A stretch of DNA of 64,000 nt from Candidatus Thorarchaeota archaeon (lineage in GTDB: Archaea; Asgardarchaeota; Thorarchaeia; Thorarchaeales; Thorarchaeaceae): contig JAIZWL010000001.1 in assembly GCA_021498125.1 (NCBI GenBank), positions 837,434 to 901,433 of the forward strand, written 5' to 3'. Of the stretch, positions 17,204 to 25,953 are shown piece after piece. A program made the position numbers and the translations under genes. Within the stretch, counting starts at the first letter, position 1. Each line of letters opens with the position of its first letter. The notes below the pieces were generated by a model. It was not told where the DNA came from. It did no database searches and worked only from the letters and a program-made list of their open reading frames with translations.

Positions 17204-18274
17204 TCAGGAGCTTCTCTTACCGAGCAAGAATTCCTCGACCCAGCGTTCAGCCTTGTACATAGTTGTCGTGACCGGAGGCATCTTGAATCCATAAGCGGAT
17301 AGTGACTCCAGTGTGCCTTTCACTCCTCTTTTGATTGCCAGCTTTGTCCCACGGATCACATCAAAGAGCACTGGTCCTGCATTAGGTCCATCAGTAATCT
17401 CCATCCGGATGTCGATGATGACCGGCGCACCACCGAATTGGCGGCCATGAATATAGAAGTATGATTCTCGCGCGTTGTCCATGAATGGGACATAGTCTGA
17501 GGACCCGGCTACGAGAGGTGCATCATAGGGGAGATCCTGACTGATGGCATTTGTCTTGACACCACGTTTACGCATGCGTCCCCTGTAATGTGAATCTAAT
17601 GATTCTGCGCCACCACCTACATCCAACTGGTAACTCTTATCCACCTTCACGCCTCTTGCAACAAGTAACTGTAAGATACTTCTGTGCAGTATTGTTGAGC
17701 CGAGCTGGTCCTGAAGATCATCTCCCACAAGTGCTAGCCCTGCTTCTTCATACTTCATCGCCCACTCGGGATTTGATGCTACTGGGATCGGGGTGGCATT
17801 TACAAAGGCACATCCTGCTTTGAGAGCAGCATCTGCGTAGAAGGCAGTTGCCTCCTGTGAAGACCCTGGCAAGAGGTTAATCACAATTTCAGCGCCCGAC
17901 TCTTTCAGCGCCTTGACCACATCTTCATCACGTGCATCAGAGATTTTGACGAGCGCTCTGAGATTATCATCTACACCATCCATTGGAGGGCCTTTCAGTA
18001 CTGTGACTCCCGTCTTTGGAACATCTGCAAAATGCATGACATTATTTGGTTGCGCGAATATTGCCTCAGCTAGGTCATGGCCAACCTTCGTGGCAGCCAC
18101 ATCAAATGCTGCAACAAATTCGATCTCACTGACATGATATCCTCCAAAGTCAGGATGGCTTAGACCTACTAAGTCTTCATCATCTATCTTTGCATCCCTG
18201 TAATATTCCACACCCTGTACGAGTGCGCTGGCACAATTTCCAATGCCGATGAGGGCTACCTTGATCTTATCCAA
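17204..18274 (-). CDS. ino1: Inositol-3-phosphate synthase (myo-inositol-1-phosphate synthase)
   Basis: NAD-dependent isomerisation of glucose 6-phosphate to inositol 3-phosphate, feeding inositol head groups of ether lipids and possible solutes. The Rossmann motif IGIGNCASALVQG opens the protein; LVGDDLQDQLGSTILHR and the KSYQLDVGGGAESLD region identify the archaeal MIPS type. The start is set at TTG 18274 by GAGGTG (18286-18281), 6 nt upstream, giving 356 residues. The same frame is open upstream through 18364 and into the inserted element, where it gives an unrelated N-terminus. The original upstream sequence lies 22 kb away at 40399-40509. Confidence 0.9.
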   Translation of the reverse strand: MDKIKVALIGIGNCASALVQGVEYYRDAKIDDEDLVGLSHPDFGGYHVSEIEFVAAFDVAATKVGHDLAEAIFAQPNNVMHFADVPKTGVTVLKGPPMDGVDDNLRALVKISDARDEDVVKALKESGAEIVINLLPGSSQEATAFYADAALKAGCAFVNATPIPVASNPEWAMKYEEAGLALVGDDLQDQLGSTILHRSILQLLVARGVKVDKSYQLDVGGGAESLDSHYRGRMRKRGVKTNAISQDLPYDAPLVAGSSDYVPFMDNARESYFYIHGRQFGGAPVIIDIRMEITDGPNAGPVLFDVIRGTKLAIKRGVKGTLESLSAYGFKMPPVTTTMYKAERWVEEFLLGKRSS

Positions 18275-18364
18275 TAGGTTCACCTCTGCCTGTGGCTCTA
18301 TTAGCCTATTCTCTCTCTCTATGGTGACCTTATAAGTTCTATGGCCATAGAATAGTTGGTGGTT

Positions 18365-18373
18365 GTAGGTCTC
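18365..18373. repeat. Left target-site duplication of the 22-kb element
   Basis: GTAGGTCTC is repeated exactly at 40399-40407. The two copies abut the outer ends of the left and right terminal elements and nothing else, as expected for a 9-bp duplication created by insertion of the whole segment. Confidence 0.85.
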
Positions 18374-18551
18374 GGCTCTGTGTGAAAAGTCGGTGAGGTA
18401 ATACAAAGGATTGTGACGGGTCCGACCACATCAGTGAGTTCACGCGGGTTCCGCGAACAACGTCGCGAGGTCCTGCTAAAGGTGCTCCTGCACAACATCG
18501 AGCGGCTCAACTTCCTAGAGTGTGACGGGAGGTGACTTTTCACACAGAACC
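18374..18551. mobile_element. Left terminal element (E1), 178 bp, with transposase remnant
   Basis: The terminal inverted repeats GGCTCTGTGTGAAAAGTC and GGTTCTGTGTGAAAAGTC (read inward from 18374 and 18551) match at 17 of 18 positions. On the plus strand the interior is open and ends with LLKVLLHNIERLNFLE and a TGA just before the right repeat. This looks like the C-terminal tail of a DDE transposase, so E1 is probably an internal-deletion derivative of the autonomous insertion sequence. A T-run follows the right end. Confidence 0.75.
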
Positions 18552-18764
18552 GGTTTTTTTAGACTATGTGCGTTTAATTAGAATGGATTCTATAAGTCGT
18601 AGATAAGGCCTGCAATAGACTTGCAGTTTGAACGTCATTGACTAATTCCATAAAATACATCATTAATAGAATTCATCAAGCTGCAATTATCATACACATA
18701 TCTGTTCTTTAGTAGTCTTGCGAAGGTGCAATATTCCACAATTACTCAACTCACAATCAAACAG
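18552..18764. other. Gene-free AT-rich stretch between E1 and the solo cmr1
   Basis: About 210 bp. The only structure seen is a small hairpin, CTGCAA/TTGCAG around 18610-18627. It is the 3' side of the minus-strand cmr1-like gene. No repeat units of a CRISPR array are present. Confidence 0.4.
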
Positions 18765-19955
18765 CTATACTCTGATCTCTTCTCCATCTAATGTTCCAAG
18801 GAAGTCTTCCAAATAATCAAAGGTTGGTACCCCAGTAAAAATTGATTGTTCAGGATCGTACAGATTAGAAATTTTCAGCTCGCCTTCAGAAATGAATTCG
18901 GACTTGAACAGCTGCACACCTACCACATATTTTTTCTGTTCTAATTTCCATATCTTCACAAGTAGGGGTGAGGCTCTTCTTTGAGTATTCTTGCCCTGTA
19001 CTATGGCCTTTTTACCAATGGATTGGAATTGAAACTGGTGTGGTAAACCGAAAATTGACCCTTTAGGTGTTTTATGTGTATGTGATGCTGATTTACCTGA
19101 TGTCTGAAATACGGCTCTAACTGCTGTATAATCCTTTGTAGTCCGATAGCTGTATTCTTTACCTTTTCTAGTTCTACGCGTATGTAATGTTTTCGGATCC
19201 TCTCTAAAAGATCGAATACGAGAACCAATAAAATCAATTGCATCAAAAGCGCTCTCAAAAACCTGATCTATAATCTTTAATTTCCAGTAGTTGGGAGAAA
19301 TTATTGGAAATGCAGGAAGTGTTTGGTGGGTAGTTTGTTCATTTATTTCAAAGATCTTGAAGCATTCTCGAATATTGGTTTCTAAATATTCGACCAAGCT
19401 TTCACAATCGTTCGGATTTTCAAATTCGAGTTCTGAGTTAAGATTCTCTGTTTCTGAAACCATGAAGCTACCAAAACCCTTTCTGCTTTTAGCTCCAACA
19501 TTTCCCAAATTAAAAAGTAACCATATTGTAGATTCGATTTTATTTTTTTCTTCGGCCGATAATGAATGCGGGTATAACAATTCCAATTCGAAATTGCTAT
19601 CAATATCAATGTACGGTCGATTCTCTATTCCATATGTGAGATATTTAATACCTTTATTACGCCTTGTTTTCTCCTTTATATTCCTCTTTTTTTTAATCTT
19701 GGGTGATTTGACTCGAATTATAATCTTACTTTTTGCTCGGGTGGATCCCCATATACGATTTTCTTCTTTCGTTACGTTCTCAAACTCTTGAGAACTAGAC
19801 GAATAAATTGCCCCTCCTTTTATTGCTCTGAACCACCATCTCATTAGTCCTTTCAAACTAGTTGGTCTTAATGGATTATCCTCGATGATTCGTTGATCCG
19901 CACCTGCAATAAATGTAGGTGTAACTGATGTGAGTTTGAAAATTGCCCTATCCAC
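18765..19955 (-). CDS. Solo Cmr1-like RAMP protein
   Basis: 396 residues. The opening FKLTSVTPTFIAGADQ, then LRPTSLKGLMRWWFRAIKG, and later NVGAKSRKGFGSFM are the hallmark Cmr1 segments, matching those of the operon Cmr1 at 26.7 kb (PSSIKGLLRFWFRAF; GARSRRGFGSF). Sequence elsewhere is quite different and the central Lys-rich insert (SPKIKKKRNIKEK) is unique to this copy. It stands alone on the minus strand with no cas10 or other RAMP beside it, between two copies of the short element. It could be an alternative subunit for the Cmr complex or part of another RNA-guided assembly. Start GTG 19955. Confidence 0.85.
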   Translation of the reverse strand: MDRAIFKLTSVTPTFIAGADQRIIEDNPLRPTSLKGLMRWWFRAIKGGAIYSSSSQEFENVTKEENRIWGSTRAKSKIIIRVKSPKIKKKRNIKEKTRRNKGIKYLTYGIENRPYIDIDSNFELELLYPHSLSAEEKNKIESTIWLLFNLGNVGAKSRKGFGSFMVSETENLNSELEFENPNDCESLVEYLETNIRECFKIFEINEQTTHQTLPAFPIISPNYWKLKIIDQVFESAFDAIDFIGSRIRSFREDPKTLHTRRTRKGKEYSYRTTKDYTAVRAVFQTSGKSASHTHKTPKGSIFGLPHQFQFQSIGKKAIVQGKNTQRRASPLLVKIWKLEQKKYVVGVQLFKSEFISEGELKISNLYDPEQSIFTGVPTFDYLEDFLGTLDGEEIRV

Positions 19956-20124
19956 GATTAATTCCCCTTTGCGGAGTTATATTGATGTTGTAGAATTGTC
20001 TACATATATCTTTCTGGATTATCTTCGTTGATGTCATTTCATGAACGGCGAATTTTATTAATTAAGTACTGCTTTCTTAATCCACTTATTTATGTATAAT
20101 AAATGGCTTGTCAATAGTTTTGCA

Positions 20125-20271
20125 TAAATTTCAGGCTCTGTGTGAAAAGTCGGTAACATAGTGAGTGTGAACCAAATGAACACTATTTTCTGTTCGGATC
20201 CAAAACTCTTCGGGATTCATTCTGACTTGTATGATCTATGTCTGGACTTTTCACACAGCTCCTAAATTTCA
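20125..20271. repeat. 9-bp target-site duplication pair around E2
   Basis: TAAATTTCA occurs at 20125-20133 and 20263-20271, directly abutting both ends of the 129-bp element. This is the cleanest evidence for the size of duplication produced by this element family. Confidence 0.85.
20134..20262. mobile_element. Miniature inverted-repeat element (E2), 129 bp
   Basis: Inverted repeats GGCTCTGTGTGAAAAGTC and, from the right, GGAGCTGTGTGAAAAGTC bound a 129-bp unit with no sizeable coding capacity. The interior shares TTCGGATCCAAAACTC with the corresponding TTCGGATTCAAGACTC of the element at 40267, in the same orientation. It was inserted into the island between the solo cmr1 and the DHH operon. 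The surrounding 459-bp gap (19956-20414) otherwise holds divergent AT-rich promoters. Confidence 0.85.
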
Positions 20272-20338
20272 AGATTATTTTAATAGCCGCTTTACGAAGG
20301 CCGTATTTTTTATAATATCGCTTATAATGTACATAAAC

Positions 20339-20360
20339 CGCGAGTATATATTTTAATATA
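20339..20360 (+). promoter_or_regulatory. TATA-rich promoter of the DHH operon
   Basis: CGCGAGTATATATTTTAATA contains an extended TATA box about 65 bp before the first gene at 20415. Confidence 0.5.
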
Positions 20361-20414
20361 ATGGAAAAATTAATAAACCACTGGAAACCTATACGATTAT
20401 AATAGCTGTATCTG

Positions 20415-21380
20415 GTGGGAGATGTGGCGGATATATTTAATGAATATTTATCGAAGGTTACGAATTATCGGATAGTGAGCGATGGGGATCTCGATGGGAT
20501 ATTTGCGACAGGATTTTTGCTACAGTATTTCGAACAGATTGGACAATCCGTACAATACGAATATCCTGCACCTAAACTAATCCGTGGGATGGAAGTTTCT
20601 AATTCGATTCTAATTGAGTTGCCTCTCACGAAGGGACTTGTCTATAGAGGGACAAATTTGTTGATTGATCATCACAATGAGGCTCCACATCTTCAGCTGT
20701 ACTCTGGAGCAACACTTGTTTCCTCGTGCTCGTTAGATTTCGACGTACGGGCAGTTACTGAGGTCATTACTTTTTTGATAAAAGATAGAGTGACTTTACC
20801 AAAAGAAGCAGAATCTGTGCTATCAGCTGTTTCTCGAATTGATCAGGGAATATATGAATCGGATCTCGATTTTGATCTACATCATGCTTACTTGCTAGAG
20901 ATTGAGAGTTCACAGATGCGTGCACGAGTTACGGAATGGGTACGTCGAAATCAGTGGTCGAAGATAATCGATTGGGCGAATGACGCACGGCACAAATGGC
21001 AGACAGTACAGCAGCATGTGAGCGAATTTGTGCGTGCAGCCTTACCCGTGATAGATAATGCGGTATATTTCACATATGGTGAAGGATCAATTGAACGATC
21101 GGCAATGCGTGATGCAATGTTGCAACTTGAAACGGAGCATCCGATTGTCGTTGCAGTACAGATGGGAGAAGATGGATCTGTTTCTCGGATCAGTATTGGG
21201 ACAACTCGTGAAGATATTGATCTAACTCCCATGTTTGATTATTTGCGTTCCATCCCCGGTGTTACGGCAGGTGGTCGCAAGAGTATAGGCGGTGCTCAAT
21301 TTCCCGAAAATTTACCTCTGTCTACTGTTATTGAATATCTATCAGAGGCATTGAATCAACTTGTTATGGAGGATTCATGA
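20415..21380 (+). CDS. DHH-family phosphoesterase
   Basis: 321 residues. VSDGDLDGIFATGFLLQYF provides the first aspartate motif and LLIDHHNEAP the DHH motif; near the C-terminus GVTAGGRKSIGGAQFP resembles the GG motif of DHHA1 substrate-binding domains. DHH-DHHA1 enzymes cleave cyclic dinucleotides, short oligonucleotides or single-stranded nucleic acids, and one from Sulfolobus is reported to degrade cyclic oligoadenylate. Leading an operon in a type III CRISPR island, this protein may switch off cOA signalling; this is inference. GTG 20415 is used, and GTG 20424 is possible. Confidence 0.8.
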   Translation: MGDVADIFNEYLSKVTNYRIVSDGDLDGIFATGFLLQYFEQIGQSVQYEYPAPKLIRGMEVSNSILIELPLTKGLVYRGTNLLIDHHNEAPHLQLYSGATLVSSCSLDFDVRAVTEVITFLIKDRVTLPKEAESVLSAVSRIDQGIYESDLDFDLHHAYLLEIESSQMRARVTEWVRRNQWSKIIDWANDARHKWQTVQQHVSEFVRAALPVIDNAVYFTYGEGSIERSAMRDAMLQLETEHPIVVAVQMGEDGSVSRISIGTTREDIDLTPMFDYLRSIPGVTAGGRKSIGGAQFPENLPLSTVIEYLSEALNQLVMEDS

Positions 21381-21381
21381 G

Positions 21382-22398
21382 ATGTCCGATAATCTAAATG
21401 AACAGAGCTTCGAGCTTGGCGATTTGTACATCAATACGCGATTGCCTAATCTAATTGAGATTGACAATATTGAGTTGTTTCATGGTGTTGATTTATCCGA
21501 ACTTCATATTACTTTTACAGAAAAAAAGAAGGACAAATCCGATTTGTTCAAAGATCGACTCAAACTATTTGGATTAGCTTCACGTTACATGGTGCGTCCT
21601 TTTGGTGTTCGTTTTGAAAGCGTTTCAGAATCGTCCAGTGATGATGTTGTACTCCGAGGAGTCCTTCCTGAAATTGAACTGTTTCTAAATCAGTTGATCG
21701 CATGTGCTGGTTATGAAGAGATTAAGAGATTATCAGAAGAGGTATTTTCTTCTCTGGAACTAGTAGATGATAAATCATGGGCTGTGTTAGGTCCCCTCCT
21801 GAATGCTAGTGTTATTACAATGCGCAATAAAGCTCGGTGGTTAGCGAAAAAGCCCACGATTCCTGTTCCAAAGGTAAAACTTCCAAAGGATACTAACGAG
21901 TTTTTCAGATTAATTGGGCTTTATCAACCATCACCCGTTTCGTATGAATGTGTCTTTGTTGCTGTGGGCTTCATGGATTCTCTTCAAATGGGATCTGCTG
22001 TCGATACAATCATTTATAGTATAGAAAAGAATCTGTTTGAAATTTCGGATAGGCTCTACTTGATTCATTCAGAATATAGCAAGTCGAACGCAGAGAAGAT
22101 GTGTGACCTTTTTCGGGCAAAGAAGCTTATTCGTGAACGGAAGTTGGAAGTATCTACACTCCTGCAATCAGAGCTTGAATCTATCCAAAAAGTTCAACTT
22201 CCAACGGCATTGGTTATTACCCCGTATCCAAAGGATCTGCTCAAGGGATTATTATTATTTTTTTGCAAAGTTGGGATACCTTCACCTGATATTTACTCCA
22301 TTGGAGCTTATTCACATCCATCTGATAGTAAGGTATTGCGTGTAGTATCACTTCTCGAGTGGGTAGGTTCTGTAGATGATTATGTGGGGGCTGAGTGA
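21382..22398 (+). CDS. Unknown protein, possible divergent CARF-like fold
   Basis: 338 residues from ATG 21382, 1 nt after the DHH stop. The first half is charged and without known motif. From about residue 190 the pattern CVFVAVGFMDSLQMGSAVDT, then DRLYLIHSEYS, and ALVITPYPKDLLKGLLLFF alternates strands and helices in the order of CARF sensor domains, although the usual (T/N)-G-G-T-K is not conserved. It could be a divergent ligand sensor; no catalytic motif is visible. Genomic position between the phosphoesterase and another unknown gene suggests a shared role. Confidence 0.6.
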   Translation: MSDNLNEQSFELGDLYINTRLPNLIEIDNIELFHGVDLSELHITFTEKKKDKSDLFKDRLKLFGLASRYMVRPFGVRFESVSESSSDDVVLRGVLPEIELFLNQLIACAGYEEIKRLSEEVFSSLELVDDKSWAVLGPLLNASVITMRNKARWLAKKPTIPVPKVKLPKDTNEFFRLIGLYQPSPVSYECVFVAVGFMDSLQMGSAVDTIIYSIEKNLFEISDRLYLIHSEYSKSNAEKMCDLFRAKKLIRERKLEVSTLLQSELESIQKVQLPTALVITPYPKDLLKGLLLFFCKVGIPSPDIYSIGAYSHPSDSKVLRVVSLLEWVGSVDDYVGAE

Positions 22399-22403
22399 TT
22401 ATT

Positions 22404-23540
22404 ATGAAATTGACAAGTATTACCTACAAACTTGTACCACAGAAAAAACACCGTAAATTGTTTCAGCGACTTCTCAGTGCGTTAACGTTGCAAGGTTCTA
22501 ATCGGTTCAAAACAATAGGTGGAGTCAATAGCATATTTTTTACAGGATCATTCGATGGTCTAATAGTCAGAAAAAATATGCTACTGGATTCTCCTGCAAT
22601 TAACAAAGAATTAGGACATGAATTGGCGTTATTACGTAAGGTATTTGATAATCCGTTGCTACCTTTTGATTCAGCAATATCACTCATTTCGAGAAGTGAT
22701 GCGCCATCATCACTCACATACATTTGTGAATCAATCGTTCCTGATCCTCCATCCGATGTTGCAGTTACTGTGACACATCCTCTTGCTATTTTGCCAGCTT
22801 TGTTGAAGAGTAATAGGATTGGTCTAAGTCTTGGAATTGCATGCTGCCAGAGTATAGTCGCACTTGAGAGGATGAAACCCGGTCAGGTTGAGGCTGTTGA
22901 TCTGGCTGTAGCCGTTGCGAGTGTTCTCATCGACATGGCACGATCTGCTACTACAAGCCCTACACAACGATACTTGACATCTGCAAGATGGACCGACCTG
23001 ATTTCTGATAGATCGCCTAGTGAAATTATGGCTATCGCAAATGAAATCTCTCTTTGGAAGGAAAAGTCGATTGATTCATTTCTTCTCCGTCTGAAGACTG
23101 AATATGAGCAAGTGAATTCAGTTATCTTCGGAAGAATTAGATCATGTTTGATGGAATCTGATCGTAATGATGGTGGTTTCCATTTTCAGAGTGTAGTAGC
23201 TGCTCTATCAGAACAGATGAATCTATTCGATTTCTATCATGTCATAGATAAGCGGATTCCTCTCAAGATTCTGTATACTCCCTTGACCCTCTATACTCGC
23301 CTGCTTCTTGAAACTTTGATAGACGTTTTATGCAACAAACACAACAATGTAGAATTTCAATTTCATGTTGGTCTATTGCCTGTAATGGCTAATGTTCTTC
23401 TGGACAAGGTAATAGATAGCAGTAAAAAACCAGTTCTTTATATTTCAGGAGGTGGACAGCTGAACTATCTGATATCATTTAGTTTAGAGAAAAAATATCG
23501 TGACGATATTATAGTTAGAACTCGTCCCTGTCCGTCTTAG
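22404..23540 (+). CDS. Unknown protein, third gene of the DHH operon
   Basis: 378 residues from ATG 22404, six bases after the previous stop; the open frame overlaps it. No family was recognised. Notable parts: LLSALTLQGSNRFKTIGG near the N-terminus, a helical middle, and near the C-terminus VGLLPVMANVLLDKVIDSS followed by the Gly-rich strand PVLYISGGGQLNYLIS. The YISGGGQ turn could be a nucleotide- or phosphate-binding loop. Not membrane-associated. Followed by about 90 bp with a T-rich run shared with a convergent gene. Confidence 0.55.
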   Translation: MKLTSITYKLVPQKKHRKLFQRLLSALTLQGSNRFKTIGGVNSIFFTGSFDGLIVRKNMLLDSPAINKELGHELALLRKVFDNPLLPFDSAISLISRSDAPSSLTYICESIVPDPPSDVAVTVTHPLAILPALLKSNRIGLSLGIACCQSIVALERMKPGQVEAVDLAVAVASVLIDMARSATTSPTQRYLTSARWTDLISDRSPSEIMAIANEISLWKEKSIDSFLLRLKTEYEQVNSVIFGRIRSCLMESDRNDGGFHFQSVVAALSEQMNLFDFYHVIDKRIPLKILYTPLTLYTRLLLETLIDVLCNKHNNVEFQFHVGLLPVMANVLLDKVIDSSKKPVLYISGGGQLNYLISFSLEKKYRDDIIVRTRPCPS

Positions 23541-23631
23541 CACTATTATTTAACAAAATGGAAATTTTGACTGTTGCTAGCACTTACTGTAACTTGGTTT
23601 GAATTAGATGAATTGCAAAAGGAATATTTTT

Positions 23632-25281
23632 TTATCCTGTTCGGGATTTAGGCCCTTGTTCCATTGACTGGATCCATCTAGAGGTATCATTTTTTGTCTT
23701 CATCCACTTACCAGTCTCTAGATTCCAGTCATCCAACCAATTTGTGAGATTCCATGATCCCCACAATCGGTTACCCACAAGTATTGGTTTTGGACGTGGT
23801 TGCAGTCCACTAAGGGCCCTAATCAGACCGTACGTGCCCCCGGGAGGAACCTGCACACGCATAAGCAAATTCTCCTTCTGATCGTATTCAATGTTGCATC
23901 TCGGCAGTCGGAGTCCAAGAGCTGATACACAATGTACAATTTCTGGATTTTCGCTCGTGATAATGACCTCTTCAACGAGACCTATATGTTGGACATCCCA
24001 GAACTTTCGAATCACATCTAACGCTCTTAGTTTCCTTACATGCTGGATGATTGTTTCATTTCTCGATTCCAGTTGTTCTCTAAGTTCCCGGATGGTTTTG
24101 TATCCTCTCTGAAACAGGTCAAGAATTTTGAGGTCGAGTGAATCCAGTTCTAAATCTTCTGATGGTGATGAGTAGTGTATTTGTGGATATACAATTGCTA
24201 GGTCATCGCGCTGCATCATTTCAGATTCCATTTGAAGCACTCCCCAGTTGATATCCCATCGGCCTGCTTCATGGTTGTAATCATCAAAGTTCAATAGAGT
24301 AGCAGCCTTAAATCTCTCAAATATCTGGACATCTAAATTGTAAGTTCTCGCTTTATTCTTTAGAACTCCAAGATATCGGATATTTTCATAGTTGTTTGGA
24401 ATACATAATGTGGCTAGAATTCCTCCGTTTCCCGTCAGTATTGGTGCCGTTGAATATACAAAAGGACACCATCTAAGTAAAAACGAAACATCGATTTGGG
24501 AGTCTTTAGGTGGTTCGATGATAATATTGTACAACCGAATTCCGATTTTAGAGAGCACCACATATTCAAACTCAGTGAGGATATCACGCTTTTTGAGAGA
24601 TTTGATAATCTTTCTTGTCCATTGAGGAGAGTGTCTTAATCGATCAGAAATCACTTCGATAGTTTCATTAGAAGACTTCATCAGTGCATCAATCACAAAA
24701 CATTCCATCATCTTGAGGTGAGCTGAAGTATTCATAATATATCTATAGAGAAACAATGCCCAATCGTCAAAATCCGGAATAATTCTATATTTTGCCATTT
24801 TTTTAACTGAGGCGAGTAAATCCGCAAACCCTTTGGAGCCACGTAATTTTTCAAGGACTTGTAGCGATTCTTGAGGCTTGTAGGGATATCCCTTTGAGGT
24901 CTTGCGTGGTGGATTGACTTCTTTCCATTTATCAATCCAGATCTGTTCATGCTGCGAATCAATATGTTGGCGGCCATATTCCCAAGCAATATCGTCGGCT
25001 GCAATTGTATCGATGAAATCGGTGGGGATTGCATTGTACATCACTTCTCTGGCGATGACGGCTTTAAGGATTCCATATTGATCATGTGCTTTTCTGTTAA
25101 TCGCTATACTTTCTTCAACGATTGAGGTAGCAATCAGTGAGTCGATATCGCAATCATCATTGTCGATAATTTGGATTGATAATTCGTTGGTTGATACGTG
25201 CAGGTCAAACTTGTGTTTAATTTCTCCTGATAGTTCAGTCCACAACTGTTGAACGATCTCATCGATTGTGCCTATTTTCAA
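23632..25281 (-). CDS. Large winged-helix regulator-like protein
   Basis: 549 residues. Two helix-turn-helix regions are seen: about 205-235 (ETIEVISDRLRHSPQWTRKI) and about 380-425 (LDSLDLKILDLFQRGYKTIR, then HVRKLRALDVI), the second like AsnC/Lrp-type winged helices. The N-terminal 110 residues (IVEESIAINRKAHDQYGILK) hold a conserved-looking mixed region of unknown role. It directly follows the CARF-HTH gene on the same strand (21-bp gap), so the two are probably co-transcribed and may jointly regulate the island. TTG 25281 is the start. Confidence 0.6.
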   Translation of the reverse strand: MKIGTIDEIVQQLWTELSGEIKHKFDLHVSTNELSIQIIDNDDCDIDSLIATSIVEESIAINRKAHDQYGILKAVIAREVMYNAIPTDFIDTIAADDIAWEYGRQHIDSQHEQIWIDKWKEVNPPRKTSKGYPYKPQESLQVLEKLRGSKGFADLLASVKKMAKYRIIPDFDDWALFLYRYIMNTSAHLKMMECFVIDALMKSSNETIEVISDRLRHSPQWTRKIIKSLKKRDILTEFEYVVLSKIGIRLYNIIIEPPKDSQIDVSFLLRWCPFVYSTAPILTGNGGILATLCIPNNYENIRYLGVLKNKARTYNLDVQIFERFKAATLLNFDDYNHEAGRWDINWGVLQMESEMMQRDDLAIVYPQIHYSSPSEDLELDSLDLKILDLFQRGYKTIRELREQLESRNETIIQHVRKLRALDVIRKFWDVQHIGLVEEVIITSENPEIVHCVSALGLRLPRCNIEYDQKENLLMRVQVPPGGTYGLIRALSGLQPRPKPILVGNRLWGSWNLTNWLDDWNLETGKWMKTKNDTSRWIQSMEQGPKSRTG

Positions 25282-25302
25282 ATCTGAACTCTCATCTCCA
25301 TT

Positions 25303-25953
25303 TCAGGAGTCATTTTCTTTCCAGTGTTTGGACAGCCCAAGGACAACTCGGCCAAGCTTGGTGATACATATTCCCTTTTTTTCAGATCCAGTTCTTGGAT
25401 CTTTTGTGATATATCCCCAGTCACGAAGCATATTTACGTGTCGGCTTATTGATGAAGCTCCCAACTCCATGCGAGATCCAAGATCTTTCTGAGATTCCAC
25501 ACAACCGCCTGCTTCTATCAATTTTTCAAGAATTTTCCTTTTTGGGGTTTGGAGTTTTTCTCTTTTGATAGGTTCAATCTCTCGTACTCCCTTCTCCTCC
25601 CCTTGAATCTCAATAACCAGATACAGTTTTGCGTTGATATACGCCGCAGCCATGACCAATGCGGCTGTCATCACTCTTGTTCCTAATGAAGGGTTAAATC
25701 TAATCTCCCACCCTTGATGTTCAAGAACAATTTCTAATGCAGTAGCAAGCACATCATAGTAATCCCACGGATCAACTGGTCTTAGTTCGACTGTGAACGC
25801 CTTCTCAATTTCCTCTTTTACTGCTTCTGCATTATCTTTTGTGTCTTCACTATGTAGAAGGACAAGCTTGTTCCCCCCAAAATGCCGAATGACATAGTCC
25901 ACTCTCTGTGTTCGATGAAATCCCATGCTCGCTATATGAACGACTTTCCTCAA
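25303..25953 (-). CDS. csa3: CARF-HTH transcriptional regulator (Csa3-like)
   Basis: 216 residues. N-terminal CARF domain: strand VVHIASMGFHRTQRVDYV, then LVLLHSED, and the ligand loop EIRFNPSLGTRVMTAALVMA, with the small-residue signature that contacts cyclic oligoadenylate in this superfamily. C-terminal winged helix: VESQKDLGSRMELGASSISR with the wing LRDWGYITKDPR. Csa3-type proteins act on cas gene promoters in archaea and bind cOA. Divergent from the cmr operon with the structured region between them, a likely target. Start TTG 25953. Confidence 0.85.
   Translation of the reverse strand: MRKVVHIASMGFHRTQRVDYVIRHFGGNKLVLLHSEDTKDNAEAVKEEIEKAFTVELRPVDPWDYYDVLATALEIVLEHQGWEIRFNPSLGTRVMTAALVMAAAYINAKLYLVIEIQGEEKGVREIEPIKREKLQTPKRKILEKLIEAGGCVESQKDLGSRMELGASSISRHVNMLRDWGYITKDPRTGSEKKGICITKLGRVVLGLSKHWKENDS

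Noticed and set aside
18275-18406. N-terminal extension of ino1 up to 18406
   Set aside because: The first part of that frame reads through the inverted repeat of the inserted element, so it cannot be the native N-terminus; the TTG with GAGGTG at 18274 is preferred.
18374-18551. E1 and E3 as independent single insertions
   Set aside because: Neither has matching 9-mers on its own two sides (E1: GTAGGTCTC and GGTTTTTTT; E3: GAGCTGTTT and GTAGGTCTC). Only the outer flanks of the pair match.
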